12,496 nt of DNA from DATGSF01 sp035302865 (GTDB taxonomy: Bacteria > Bacteroidota > Bacteroidia > Chitinophagales > Chitinophagaceae), in assembly GCA_035302865.1 (NCBI GenBank), contig DATGSF010000014.1:1-12496 (forward strand), read 5' to 3'. Under the pieces are notes generated by a model that did not search any database, had not been told where the DNA came from, and worked only from the letters and a program-made list of their open reading frames with translations. The position numbers were made by a program, and so were the translations under genes. Shown here one piece after another: positions 1-7,055 of the stretch. Position 1 is the stretch's first letter; every line of letters begins with the position of its first letter.

Positions 1-1
1 T

Positions 2-814
2 GGAAAATTGCTTTGCTTCGATTCAATTAAAATAATGGGGATTTTAAATAGCACCCCTGATTCTTTTTATACTCATAATTTATATCCAGAATTTAAAGAC
101 AAGCAAAAGCAAATAAGTCGTTTTGTACAAGAAGGAGTAGATATTTTAGACCTTGGCGCTGTTTCTACTCGTCCAGGAGCAACATTAATTGATGCTGAAG
201 AAGAGTGGAATAGATTAAAACCTGTATTAGAGTGGACACGCAAAGAATTTCCTGATATTTTTATTAGCATTGATACCTTTCGTTCAGAAATAGTGGAAAA
301 AGCATTTGATTTAGGTATAAATATGGTTAATGATATTAGTGCTGGAAAATATGATAAAAATTTATGGGATACTTTAGCAAAATATCAGTTGCCCTATGTA
401 TTGATGCATATGCAAGGAGACCCTGCTACTATGCAGGAAAAGCCTCACTATGAAAATATTCAGCAAGAAATCATGGATTATTTTCTGGGAAATATTTATA
501 AATTACAAAGCAAAGGAATTAAAGATATTATTCTTGATCCAGGATTCGGTTTTGGAAAAAACAGAACACATAATTATGAATTATTACACAATTTAGATAG
601 TTTTTCTGTTTTAAATACTCCTATTTTAGTAGGACTTAGTAGAAAAAGAATGCTTTATGAATTATTAGGAAAAAAACCTGATGAAGTTTTAAATGCAAGC
701 ACTGTAGTGCATACAATTGCAGCATTAAAAGGGGCAACTATTTTCAGAGTTCATGATGTGGAAGCTATGAATGATGTAAAAATAATAATAAATCAATTTA
801 AAAATTTTCGATAA
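2..814 (+). CDS. folP: Dihydropteroate synthase, 5' end outside the window
   Basis: This enzyme joins p-aminobenzoate to 6-hydroxymethyl-dihydropterin diphosphate to give dihydropteroate, a cytoplasmic step of folate synthesis and the target of sulfonamides. Every family block is present in order: ILNSTPDSF (usual form NVTPDSF), DLGAVSTRPGA, SIDTFRSE, NDISAG, YVLMHMQGDPATMQ, ILDPGFGFGKN, VGLSRKRM and the terminal RVHDV. A TTG at 8 could be read as a start. However, the codons before it (Gly-Lys at 2-7) continue the typical N-terminal GKLL stretch that precedes IMGILN in this family. I therefore think the gene begins left of the window and lacks only a few residues here. The stop is TAA at 812-814. 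The unusual serine in NSTPDSF is a mild variant beside the pterin pocket. The next gene, a secreted protein, appears to have its own promoter. Confidence 0.96.
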   Translation, partial: GKLLCFDSIKIMGILNSTPDSFYTHNLYPEFKDKQKQISRFVQEGVDILDLGAVSTRPGATLIDAEEEWNRLKPVLEWTRKEFPDIFISIDTFRSEIVEKAFDLGINMVNDISAGKYDKNLWDTLAKYQLPYVLMHMQGDPATMQEKPHYENIQQEIMDYFLGNIYKLQSKGIKDIILDPGFGFGKNRTHNYELLHNLDSFSVLNTPILVGLSRKRMLYELLGKKPDEVLNASTVVHTIAALKGATIFRVHDVEAMNDVKIIINQFKNFR

Positions 815-829
815 TTATATTTAAATACT

Positions 830-837
830 TATATTTG
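830..837 (+). promoter_or_regulatory. Bacteroidota -7 box (TATATTTG) for the small secreted protein
   Basis: TATATTTG fits the TAnnTTTG -7 consensus and sits 21 bases before the ATG at 859. No clear TTTG -33 element is visible at the expected distance. The TTG inside this box could be mistaken for a start codon at 835. Confidence 0.5.
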
Positions 838-858
838 GATAAATGTAAAAACATAGTA

Positions 859-1293
859 ATGAAAAAAAGATTTTTTACCTATTTAAGCGCATCTGTTTTT
901 GCTATGAGTTTTATTGCAATTCCAAGCAGTAATTTAATGGCAAATACAGTTTTACAACAAGAATCACATTCTTCCTTGAATGAACAAGCGAAAACTGAAT
1001 TTTTGAATGCTTGGTCAGAAAATAAAGTAAAATTAGAGAATAAAGCTGTGCAAGGAAAAATTAACAGCGAAAATGCAAAGGCAGAATTGCACATTATTCA
1101 TGATAATATGAACAGAGCTTATGATATTCTTAAAAGACAATTTATTGGTGATGAAAACTATATGAATTTGATGATAGATAATCTAAGTCAAAGAGGGGAG
1201 CTGTCTGCAAAATTTTATAAAACTACGCTCAAATCTGAAGTTTCATTACAAGAAATTGAAAATATAGTAAATGATTTTATAGCATTGTTGTAA
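859..1293 (+). CDS. Small secreted protein of unknown function
   Basis: I do not recognise this 144-residue protein. It starts with a classic signal peptide: MKKR, a hydrophobic stretch at about residues 5-24, and a likely cleavage near LMANT at about 30. The mature part has about 110 residues, no cysteine, many Lys, Glu and Asn, and a pattern that suggests long amphipathic helices. It has no lipobox, no transmembrane segment and no visible catalytic motif. I chose the ATG at 859 because MKKR makes a normal signal peptide. A TTG at 835 in frame would add eight residues, but it lies inside the -7 promoter box. The gene stands alone: its own promoter lies before it and a strong terminator after it. 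A periplasmic helical-bundle role is only a guess. Confidence 0.75.
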   Translation: MKKRFFTYLSASVFAMSFIAIPSSNLMANTVLQQESHSSLNEQAKTEFLNAWSENKVKLENKAVQGKINSENAKAELHIIHDNMNRAYDILKRQFIGDENYMNLMIDNLSQRGELSAKFYKTTLKSEVSLQEIENIVNDFIALL

Positions 1294-1313
1294 AATAGAC
1301 AAATCACTTTTTT

Positions 1314-1363
1314 AAAGCGCATGTACTTATTGTGTTTAGTCACAATGAGAATATGTGCTTTTT
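1314..1363 (+). terminator. Strong intrinsic terminator
   Basis: The arms 1314-1334 and 1341-1361 pair over 21 positions with one A-A mismatch and three G-U wobbles, around the 6-base loop TTTAGT. A T-run ends the structure at 1359-1363. It lies 20 bases after the stop of the small secreted protein and ends that transcript. Confidence 0.85.
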
Positions 1364-1410
1364 ATAATTTATACGTTTCAAAAATATTTTCCTCTTCTTT
1401 TTTGTAATGA

Positions 1411-1444
1411 TGATATGCTAGCTCCTATATATTTGATACCTTTG
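1411..1444 (+). promoter_or_regulatory. Promoter of the Gfo/Idh/MocA gene
   Basis: TTTG at 1411-1414 and TACCTTTG at 1437-1444 are 22 bases apart and match the Bacteroidota -33/-7 pattern. The ATG follows 17 bases later. A second -7-like box (TATATTTG, 1428-1435) lies within the spacer but is badly placed for the same -33 element. Confidence 0.6.
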
Positions 1445-1461
1445 CAAAAATTAAAAATACA

Positions 1462-2463
1462 ATGATTCACTTTGGAATTATAGGAATGGGGCATATTGGA
1501 AAAAGACATGCTCAACACATTATGCAAAATGAGCAAGCATGTTTACAGGCTGTTTGCGACATTGATTCTAAAGCATTGGAACCTTGGAAAGAAAGAAAAA
1601 TAAATAGTTATACCTCATTTGAGGATATGTTAGAACAACAAGAAATTGATGTGCTTTGTATTTGCACGCCAAATTATCTTCATGCTTCTCATGCCGTTGC
1701 AGCCATGAAAGCAGGAAAGCATGTGGTTGTAGAAAAACCTTTGACCCTTAAGACTTCTGATGCCGAATGGATGAAAAAAGTAGCTAAAGAAGAAAATAGA
1801 ATAGTATTTTCTGTAAAGCAAAATAGATATAATCCTCCTGTCGCTATTGCAAAAAAATGGCTGGATAAAAATAAATTAGGAGATGTATTTCTGGTTCAAG
1901 TTAATTGCTTTTGGAATAGAAATGATGCTTATTATGCGCAAAGTGATTGGAGAGGGAAAAAAGATAAAGATGGAGGCTGTTTATTTACTCAGTTTAGTCA
2001 TTTTGTTGATATCCTTTATTATTTAATGGGGGATTTAAAAGCTGTTTATGGTGTAATGAATAATTATTTACATAAGCATAATACAGAATTTGAAGATACT
2101 GGTAGCTTTATTTTAAAAACCACAAATGGGGCAACTGTGAATTTTAATTTTACTACCTGCTCCTATAATCAAAACATGGAAGGTTCTATTACTTTAATGG
2201 GAAGTAAAGGAACTTTAAAAATAGGAGGGCAGTATTTAAATACTATTGAATATCAAAATATTGAAAATACTGAAATAGCTACAATTCCTATGCAAGCCAC
2301 TTCCAATGATTATGGATTTTATAAAGGTTCCATGAGTAATCATGATAAAGTGATTGAAAATGTTATAGATGTTTTACAAAACAATGGAACTATAATGACT
2401 TCTTTAGATGAAGGAAAAAAAGTTGTCAGTATAATAGAAGATATGTACGCATCTGCAAGATAA
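1462..2463 (+). CDS. Gfo/Idh/MocA family NAD(P)-dependent oxidoreductase, WlbA/WbpB-like
   Basis: This is a 333-residue dehydrogenase of the Gfo/Idh/MocA family, probably acting on a sugar or nucleotide sugar in the cytoplasm. The Rossmann domain opens with GIIGMGHIG (GxGxxG at residues 8-13) and carries the EKP motif at 91-93, whose lysine (K92) is the usual catalytic or cofactor residue. The C-terminal domain has KQNRYNPP at about 119-126, CFWNR at 149-153, and DGG at 170-172 followed by TQFSHFVD with H180 and D183. That pattern resembles the oxidases of surface-polysaccharide clusters (WlbA/WbpB, which oxidise UDP-GlcNAcA at C3). The exact substrate cannot be read from sequence, and no other sugar-nucleotide genes lie nearby. 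Length is normal for the family and the ATG start is preceded by a good promoter. The next gene, 131 bases on, may be read from the same transcript, since no strong terminator lies between. Confidence 0.88.
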   Translation: MIHFGIIGMGHIGKRHAQHIMQNEQACLQAVCDIDSKALEPWKERKINSYTSFEDMLEQQEIDVLCICTPNYLHASHAVAAMKAGKHVVVEKPLTLKTSDAEWMKKVAKEENRIVFSVKQNRYNPPVAIAKKWLDKNKLGDVFLVQVNCFWNRNDAYYAQSDWRGKKDKDGGCLFTQFSHFVDILYYLMGDLKAVYGVMNNYLHKHNTEFEDTGSFILKTTNGATVNFNFTTCSYNQNMEGSITLMGSKGTLKIGGQYLNTIEYQNIENTEIATIPMQATSNDYGFYKGSMSNHDKVIENVIDVLQNNGTIMTSLDEGKKVVSIIEDMYASAR

Positions 2464-2498
2464 TATTTTTTAAAACTTAACTAAATTGCTTAATTTAG

Positions 2499-2594
2499 AG
2501 CACAAATAATCCTTTTACCATATTTAAGCTAAGAACATTAAATAATAGGTTTAGAAACTCCTATACAGACCCTGATTTAATATGGGGAATACGT
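2499..2594 (+). other. In-frame upstream extension of the FUSC gene lacking a standard start codon
   Basis: These 32 open codons follow a TAG at 2496-2498 and run directly into the FUSC reading frame. They contain no ATG, GTG or TTG. Their translation looks coding: it is Arg/Lys-rich, then contains DPDLIWGIR, which would complete the first transmembrane helix. Possible non-standard starts are ATA at 2520, 2580 or 2589. Starting at 2520 gives 722 residues, close to the length of E. coli YccS. A sequencing error or a mutated start (ATG to ATA) would explain it equally well. Confidence 0.5.
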
Positions 2595-4688
2595 TTGTCA
2601 TTGAGTCTGATTGGACCATTGATATGGGGGATTATTATGCAAAAACCTCATGAGGCGTTTTGGATGGCAATGGCGGCTCAATGTATTTCTTTAATTGACA
2701 TGAAAGGTTTGGTCGATCATCATTTAAGATTGGTGATTACTGCAAGTTTTTTATGTGTGGTTTTTGGATTAATTGGTACGGTGATGTCCCAATTTCCATT
2801 ACTAAATATTATTATCTTCTTTTTTATAGGCTTTATTTCTGGTTTGTTTAAAAACCTAGGTGAAAGAGGAGCTGGATTGGCTTTGAGTATTTATCAGTTT
2901 TATATATTGACAAGTGCACAAAGTATGTCGGGCGTATCGGATATGGATTTTCGATTAAAATGGATTTCCTTTGGAGCTCTTTGGTCTATTTTGATTCAAA
3001 TACTGAGCTATTTCTTTGTTACTAGTGCAATGCCTTATAGAAGAGCTATAGCTAAAGTATGGAAAAATATAGCAGTGTTAGCAGAAACAGTAGGAATGGG
3101 TTGGGATGGATTTAAGAAGAAAAAATCCTTACGTGATATTTATATAACAGAACAAAAAGTGATTGCAGCAATGTCCGCAGCTGAAGAAATATTTTTACAT
3201 GCTGAGGAAAGTATGCAAAGAGATAAGAAAAATACGAAGGCTATAAGTTATGCTTTTCGTTCGGTAAATATTACTAGTATGTATATCATACAAATGTCGG
3301 AGGTGCTACAAGAATATGATAATAAACGTATTGCAAAGAATATTCAAATTCAAATATTTTCCATTTTTCGTTCCTTGCAGCAAGTTGCCGAGCGAATGGA
3401 AGTGTATATACATACTTTAAGACCTCAAGAAAAAGCTATCATAGATACGCGTTTTAAAAGATTAAAGAATACTTTTCAAAATTTAGAAAATTATATAAAA
3501 GAAAATAATTTAGAGGAATATCTATCTTTAATTGAAAAATTTAGATTGCCCATTCAACGTATTGAGAGAGTAGTAAATAGTACAATTAAAGAAATTCAAA
3601 AAGAGGCAGATATACCGGTTTATTCTTCCTATAGTTTTATTGAAACATTACAAATTTTACATCCCAATTATATAAAAAACAACTTTAAACAATTGTTTGA
3701 TTTTAATAGCTTAACTACAAAATACGCTGTACGTTTGGGTATTGCTAGTAGTTTTGCTGCTTTTATCGCTTTTATGTTTTTTCCAAATCATGGATACTGG
3801 ATTATTCTTACTACTATGCTTGTTACGCAACCGTATTTTGGTGCTACTTTGAAAAAGGGGATTGAAAGAAGTATAGGTACTATAGCTGGGATTATAACAG
3901 GTACTTTTATAGTATGGATTGGGGATTCAGATTGGATTCGTTTATTATTGATATTTTTTGGAGCGGTGTATTTAGTGTATTTTATTAATAGATCTTATTC
4001 TCTAGTTTCCTTCTTTGTAACTTTATTATTGGTGGGCTTATTAAGTTTATCACCATCTTGGGATGTGGATTTGTTAGAATGGAGAATTTTTGCAACTATT
4101 ATTGGATCTGTTATTGCTATAAGTTCCGGTTTTTTAATTGCTCCCATTTGGGATAAAAAGGAATTTCCAAAACATTTATCTCAGGTATTGGAAGTGAATT
4201 ACGCTTATTTTAGAAATACTTTTTATAATGGAGAAGCTAAACCTTGGTTAGAAATGAAATCAAAAGCTGAATTAGCAAATAGCATAGCTTTTGATTCTTT
4301 AAATCGTACAATTAAAGAACCAACTATCAAAAAGGATTTTAATTCTAAAAGGTTTTTTCAGCTTCTAACGCATTTTGTTAGAGTAACTCGAGAACTAAAT
4401 AACTTTAATGAGGAAAATAGTTTTGAAGCACCAAAACTTAAAATTATAGAAAAAGAAAATTTTATACAACTTTTGCATGAATGCGACGATAACTTTAGAA
4501 TAATTGCTAATTATATGGAAAAAGAGGCAATAGCTCAAGTGGCAGAAGAATGTCGCTATACTTATCCTGTATTAGGATTAAAAATGAATACTCCAAGTCA
4601 AAGACAATGGGTGTATATGCAAAAATTACTATTAGAATTACAGTATATTAATCAAGAACTAAAAGAGATTATAAAAGAGAAAAATTAA
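2595..4688 (+). CDS. FUSC family inner-membrane protein, YccS-like; start uncertain
   Basis: This is a large membrane protein of the FUSC/YccS/aromatic-acid-exporter group, which includes presumed efflux proteins of mostly unknown substrate. From the TTG at 2595 it has 697 residues. A first membrane block at about 1-145 and a second at about 376-515 each hold several hydrophobic helices. The second has the family signature around PYFGATLKKGIERSIGTIAG. Between them is a helical cytoplasmic domain at about 150-370, and a charged C-terminal domain follows from about 516. This double block with two soluble domains is the YccS/YhfK arrangement. The TTG falls in the middle of the first helix, so translation probably begins upstream, although no ATG, GTG or TTG exists there. 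An ATG at 2637 would delete that helix. The stop codon overlaps the stop of the convergent gene by 3 bases. Confidence 0.85.
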   Translation: MSLSLIGPLIWGIIMQKPHEAFWMAMAAQCISLIDMKGLVDHHLRLVITASFLCVVFGLIGTVMSQFPLLNIIIFFFIGFISGLFKNLGERGAGLALSIYQFYILTSAQSMSGVSDMDFRLKWISFGALWSILIQILSYFFVTSAMPYRRAIAKVWKNIAVLAETVGMGWDGFKKKKSLRDIYITEQKVIAAMSAAEEIFLHAEESMQRDKKNTKAISYAFRSVNITSMYIIQMSEVLQEYDNKRIAKNIQIQIFSIFRSLQQVAERMEVYIHTLRPQEKAIIDTRFKRLKNTFQNLENYIKENNLEEYLSLIEKFRLPIQRIERVVNSTIKEIQKEADIPVYSSYSFIETLQILHPNYIKNNFKQLFDFNSLTTKYAVRLGIASSFAAFIAFMFFPNHGYWIILTTMLVTQPYFGATLKKGIERSIGTIAGIITGTFIVWIGDSDWIRLLLIFFGAVYLVYFINRSYSLVSFFVTLLLVGLLSLSPSWDVDLLEWRIFATIIGSVIAISSGFLIAPIWDKKEFPKHLSQVLEVNYAYFRNTFYNGEAKPWLEMKSKAELANSIAFDSLNRTIKEPTIKKDFNSKRFFQLLTHFVRVTRELNNFNEENSFEAPKLKIIEKENFIQLLHECDDNFRIIANYMEKEAIAQVAEECRYTYPVLGLKMNTPSQRQWVYMQKLLLELQYINQELKEIIKEKN

Positions 4689-5461
4689 ATCCTTTGCTTT
4701 AATTCTTGTAAATATGCAGCAGTTCCAATCAACCTAGAACCATACCATGAAAAGTATTCTCCATCGACTAAAAAAATCTTAGCATGTGGAACTTTTTCTT
4801 GTACTTCAGCAATATGCTTTTCTTTAAAAGGATAAGGCTCAGAAGATAGAAATATATAATCTACCTCTTTCCACAGAGGATTACTCCATACTACTTCAGG
4901 ATATCTATCGTAAGAATGAAAAGCATTTTCTAAACCTAAATAAGGAAATAATGTATGGATGAAATTATTATTGCCTACTACCATCCAAGGTTTTTTCCAG
5001 ATAAAATAAGCTACTTTCTTTATTGTTTTTTTATGAAACTCTAATTTGGTGAATGCATTTTCAATAGTTTTAGCAATTTTATCAGCTTGATTTTGCGTAT
5101 TTGTAATTTGACCTACAGCATAAATCATGCTTATCGCATCCTGTAAATCATAAATGTCAGTAATAAATATTGGAGCTATATCTTTTAAACTTTCTATTAT
5201 TTCTTTTGTGTTTTCTTCCTTATTTGCCAATATTAAATCTGGCTTTAGCTGTTCTATTTTTGGGATGTGTACTTGTTTCGTTCCTCCAATAATAGTTTTC
5301 TCTTCTTTTAGATTTTGAGGATGTACACAGAATTTAGTGATACCTACTATTTTATTTCTTAAACCCAAATCAACTAATAATTCTGTTTGGGAAGGAACTA
5401 AGGAAATAATTCTTTGTGCTTTAGTTTGTGTCTTTTGCGGCTGAATCCAAAAGTGTTTCAT
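4685..5461 (-). CDS. Helical-backbone metal or cobalamin receptor (Peripla_BP_2 / BtuF-like), no signal peptide
   Basis: This 258-residue protein belongs to the family of substrate-binding proteins for cobalamin, haem and siderophores. The N-terminal lobe holds RIISLVPSQTELLVDLG (residues 17-33), VGITKFCVHP, IIGGTKQV and LKPDLILANKEEN. A long connecting helix and a second lobe with FIWKKPWMVVGNNNF and WYGSRLIG follow, so the fold is complete. It starts MKHFWIQPQ with no hydrophobic signal sequence and no lipobox, so as annotated it would stay in the cytoplasm, unlike true BtuF. Bacteroidota commonly carry relatives of this kind. No ABC permease or ATPase gene is in the window. Its start lies 41 bases inside the preceding membrane-protein gene in another frame, which suggests coupled translation. 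Cobalamin as ligand is only inferred. Confidence 0.8.
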   Translation of the reverse strand: MKHFWIQPQKTQTKAQRIISLVPSQTELLVDLGLRNKIVGITKFCVHPQNLKEEKTIIGGTKQVHIPKIEQLKPDLILANKEENTKEIIESLKDIAPIFITDIYDLQDAISMIYAVGQITNTQNQADKIAKTIENAFTKLEFHKKTIKKVAYFIWKKPWMVVGNNNFIHTLFPYLGLENAFHSYDRYPEVVWSNPLWKEVDYIFLSSEPYPFKEKHIAEVQEKVPHAKIFLVDGEYFSWYGSRLIGTAAYLQELKQRI

Positions 5462-5849
5462 TTTCCATATTGTTTTTACTTTCTCTGGATTTAAGGTCTA
5501 TTTTTTGATAAAATATTAAAATTAAGAAAGATAAAGCAATATTTATAGGTAAAGGTTCAATTAAAACGGATAAAACATATTTTTTAAAATGATTATCAGG
5601 GCTTAGGTAGAAAGCTAATAGCATAATAACTGTAAATACTATAAAACTGCGCATAGCATTTCTATTTAAAAAACAAATTCCAATCCATAGGATAGTATAA
5701 ATTAATAGAGGTAATATCTGTAGATTAAATTGCCAGAATGTGGACTGCATACTAAGTGTATCTATAGTAATATATAAACTATAAATAATTAAAAAAATTC
5801 CGATAATTGGGAATGGGATAGGGGTGGAATTAAAAAATCGTTTAAACAT
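5421..5849 (-). CDS. Hypothetical four-helix membrane protein
   Basis: I do not recognise this protein. From the ATG at 5849 it has 142 residues. It has four hydrophobic segments, at about residues 12-31, 43-61, 64-82 and 97-114, and a hydrophilic, Lys/Glu/Asn-rich C-terminal tail. A GTG at 5867 would add six residues, but its G is the last base of a TAnnTTTG promoter box, so I prefer the ATG. The tail is encoded over the first 41 bases of the downstream receptor gene in a different frame, so the two are almost certainly one transcript. A role as membrane partner of the receptor is possible from position only. It lacks the sequence features of a BtuC-type permease and is far too short to be one. 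Confidence 0.7.
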   Translation of the reverse strand: MFKRFFNSTPIPFPIIGIFLIIYSLYITIDTLSMQSTFWQFNLQILPLLIYTILWIGICFLNRNAMRSFIVFTVIMLLAFYLSPDNHFKKYVLSVLIEPLPINIALSFLILIFYQKIDLKSRESKNNMENETLLDSAAKDTN

Positions 5850-5866
5850 TACCTGAAAAATTTGCA

Positions 5867-5874
5867 CAAAGATA
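5867..5874 (-). promoter_or_regulatory. -7 box (TATCTTTG) for the membrane-protein/receptor pair
   Basis: Read on the minus strand this is TATCTTTG, a full TAnnTTTG match, 17 bases before the ATG at 5849. I see no good -33 element upstream of it. The box implies that the pair is transcribed separately from the amidase gene that precedes it. Confidence 0.5.
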
Positions 5875-5955
5875 GGGAATTATCTCGGAGCTATTATTTT
5901 AGTTGGCATGAAAATAGTAAAATACCCTCATTAATTAAAATAAATATCAAATGGA

Positions 5956-6783
5956 TTAATTTGCAATACCTTTTTCTAATTCTCTTTTGTAGGATACTAT
6001 AGCTTGAAAAATTGCTTGTGCCATTTCTTTTTGACCTTCTTTACTATTCATGTATATTTCATCCTCTACATTATTAATAAAACCTAATTCAACTAAAACT
6101 CCAGGCATAGCACTACCTGCTAATACTTCCAATCCTAATTGTTTTACACCTCTGCTGTTTCTTCCTTGTCTTATAAAATTCTGTTCGATTTTGTCCGCAA
6201 AGACAATGCTTCTAGATAAAAATGCTTGCGTATAATTACTAACAATTATTTGGGTCATTGGATCGCTAGGATCTAATAAACCTGGTTCCTGCACTATTTG
6301 TTCTCCATACTCTTCAAAAGCTTTACTTTTTTGTCCCACTCTATGTAAACCTAAAACAAAAGTCTCTGTACCTGATGCTTGAGTTTCTCGATCTCTCACC
6401 CATCTACCATTCACTTTTCTACTTTTAGGAGCTGTGGAATTAACATGTATTGATAAAAACAAATCTGCATTTGCTTTGTTTGCAATTGCATGCCTGTCTT
6501 TTAAATCAACATCTTTATCTACCTTTCTAGTATATATAACTTCCACATCTTTTAAATGCTTCTGTATCATTTCACCTAAAAGTAATGCAACATCTAAGGT
6601 TATATCTTTCTCATTTTTACTCAATTTGTATTTTAAAGCACCAGCATCTTTTCCTCCATGTCCTGCGTCAATAACAATTTTCTTTAAAGTTTTAGGTTGA
6701 TTGGAAAATGCTATAGAATTGCCAAGGAAGATAAATATACAAAATGTAAAAAAAAGACTAATGCCTATGCTATTTTTATTCAT
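5956..6783 (-). CDS. N-acetylmuramoyl-L-alanine amidase (Amidase_3)
   Basis: This secreted zinc hydrolase cuts the bond between MurNAc and the stem peptide in peptidoglycan, usually at cell separation. A signal peptide covers about residues 1-26. The catalytic domain follows at once: the zinc ligands are H42 in DAGHGGKD, E58 in SKNEKD and H113 in LSIHVN, and the catalytic glutamate is E232 in VELGFINN. All are present. A long insertion between about 120 and 190 (rich in charged residues, with GTETFVLGLHR) corresponds to the region that holds a regulatory helix in AmiB/AmiC-type enzymes, so activation by an EnvC- or NlpD-like protein is possible. No LysM, SH3 or AMIN domain is present, and 275 residues suits a minimal periplasmic enzyme. 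It is divergent from lptD and has its own promoter 62 bases upstream. Confidence 0.93.
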   Translation of the reverse strand: MNKNSIGISLFFTFCIFIFLGNSIAFSNQPKTLKKIVIDAGHGGKDAGALKYKLSKNEKDITLDVALLLGEMIQKHLKDVEVIYTRKVDKDVDLKDRHAIANKANADLFLSIHVNSTAPKSRKVNGRWVRDRETQASGTETFVLGLHRVGQKSKAFEEYGEQIVQEPGLLDPSDPMTQIIVSNYTQAFLSRSIVFADKIEQNFIRQGRNSRGVKQLGLEVLAGSAMPGVLVELGFINNVEDEIYMNSKEGQKEMAQAIFQAIVSYKRELEKGIAN

Positions 6784-6833
6784 GATTTTTATATGATTGT
6801 TCTATATATTCGATAATATAATATAGAAATGGT

Positions 6834-6892
6834 TTATTGCTTAACAAAAATAAATTTAAAATTAAAAAATTTCAAATAGTTTTAAGCAATAA
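6834..6892. repeat. 11-base inverted repeat enclosing the amidase promoter
   Basis: TTATTGCTTAA at 6834-6844 and TTAAGCAATAA at 6882-6892 are perfect reverse complements, 37 bases apart. The gap contains exactly the minus-strand promoter at 6845-6876. In DNA this AT-rich an 11-base match can arise by chance, so function is open. The candidates are an operator for a dimeric or looping regulator, or a very short invertible segment. Confidence 0.45.
6845..6876 (-). promoter_or_regulatory. Promoter of the amidase gene
   Basis: On the minus strand TTTG (6876-6873) is followed after 20 bases by TATTTTTG (6852-6845). Both elements and the spacing match the Bacteroidota consensus. The predicted start of transcription gives a leader of about 55 bases before the ATG at 6783. 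Another -7-like match (TAAATTTG, 6931-6924) lies further upstream. Confidence 0.6.
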
Positions 6893-6943
6893 CAAGTTTT
6901 TATCAAAGTGCATTTCAATCGTACAAATTTATTAAAACTATTT
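6874..6943. repeat. 12-base inverted repeat in the amidase-lptD intergenic region
   Basis: AAATAGTTTTAA at 6874-6885 and TTAAAACTATTT at 6932-6943 are perfect reverse complements separated by 46 bases. The left arm shares four bases with an arm of the 11-base repeat nearby, so the two pairings exclude each other. The rest of this 272-base gap is A/T-rich and holds only the two promoters described separately. Confidence 0.4.
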
Positions 6944-7025
6944 TTCTTTTTATAAAAATAATTAGAAAAATATGGCTCTCCTTATTTTTTTTGAAAGAAA
7001 AGTATTTTTATCCTTGTAATAAGAG

Positions 7026-7033
7026 TAATTTTG
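7026..7033 (+). promoter_or_regulatory. -7 box (TAATTTTG) for lptD
   Basis: TAATTTTG fits TAnnTTTG and lies 22 bases before the ATG at 7056. No convincing -33 TTTG is present at the right distance; the nearest, at 6990-6993, is 32 bases away. Confidence 0.45.
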
Positions 7034-7055
7034 TGCAAGCTGATTATAGAAATTT

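Noticed and set aside
2481..2498. Inverted repeat CTAAATT-GCTT-AATTTAG after the oxidoreductase gene
   Set aside because: The stem is seven A/T-rich base pairs with no T-run after it, too weak to call a terminator.
2590..2597. TACGTTTG, a full match to the -7 consensus, just at the FUSC TTG
   Set aside because: It lacks a -33 element, and using it would force a start at the ATG at 2637, which removes the first membrane helix. It is more likely coding sequence, though not excluded.
6050..6700. Two plus-strand open frames inside the amidase gene
   Set aside because: They are antisense to a gene with all catalytic motifs intact and have no recognisable features.
6939..6972. Nine-base inverted repeat TATTTTTCT / AGAAAAATA in the amidase-lptD gap
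   Set aside because: It is low-complexity A/T sequence where such matches are expected by chance.
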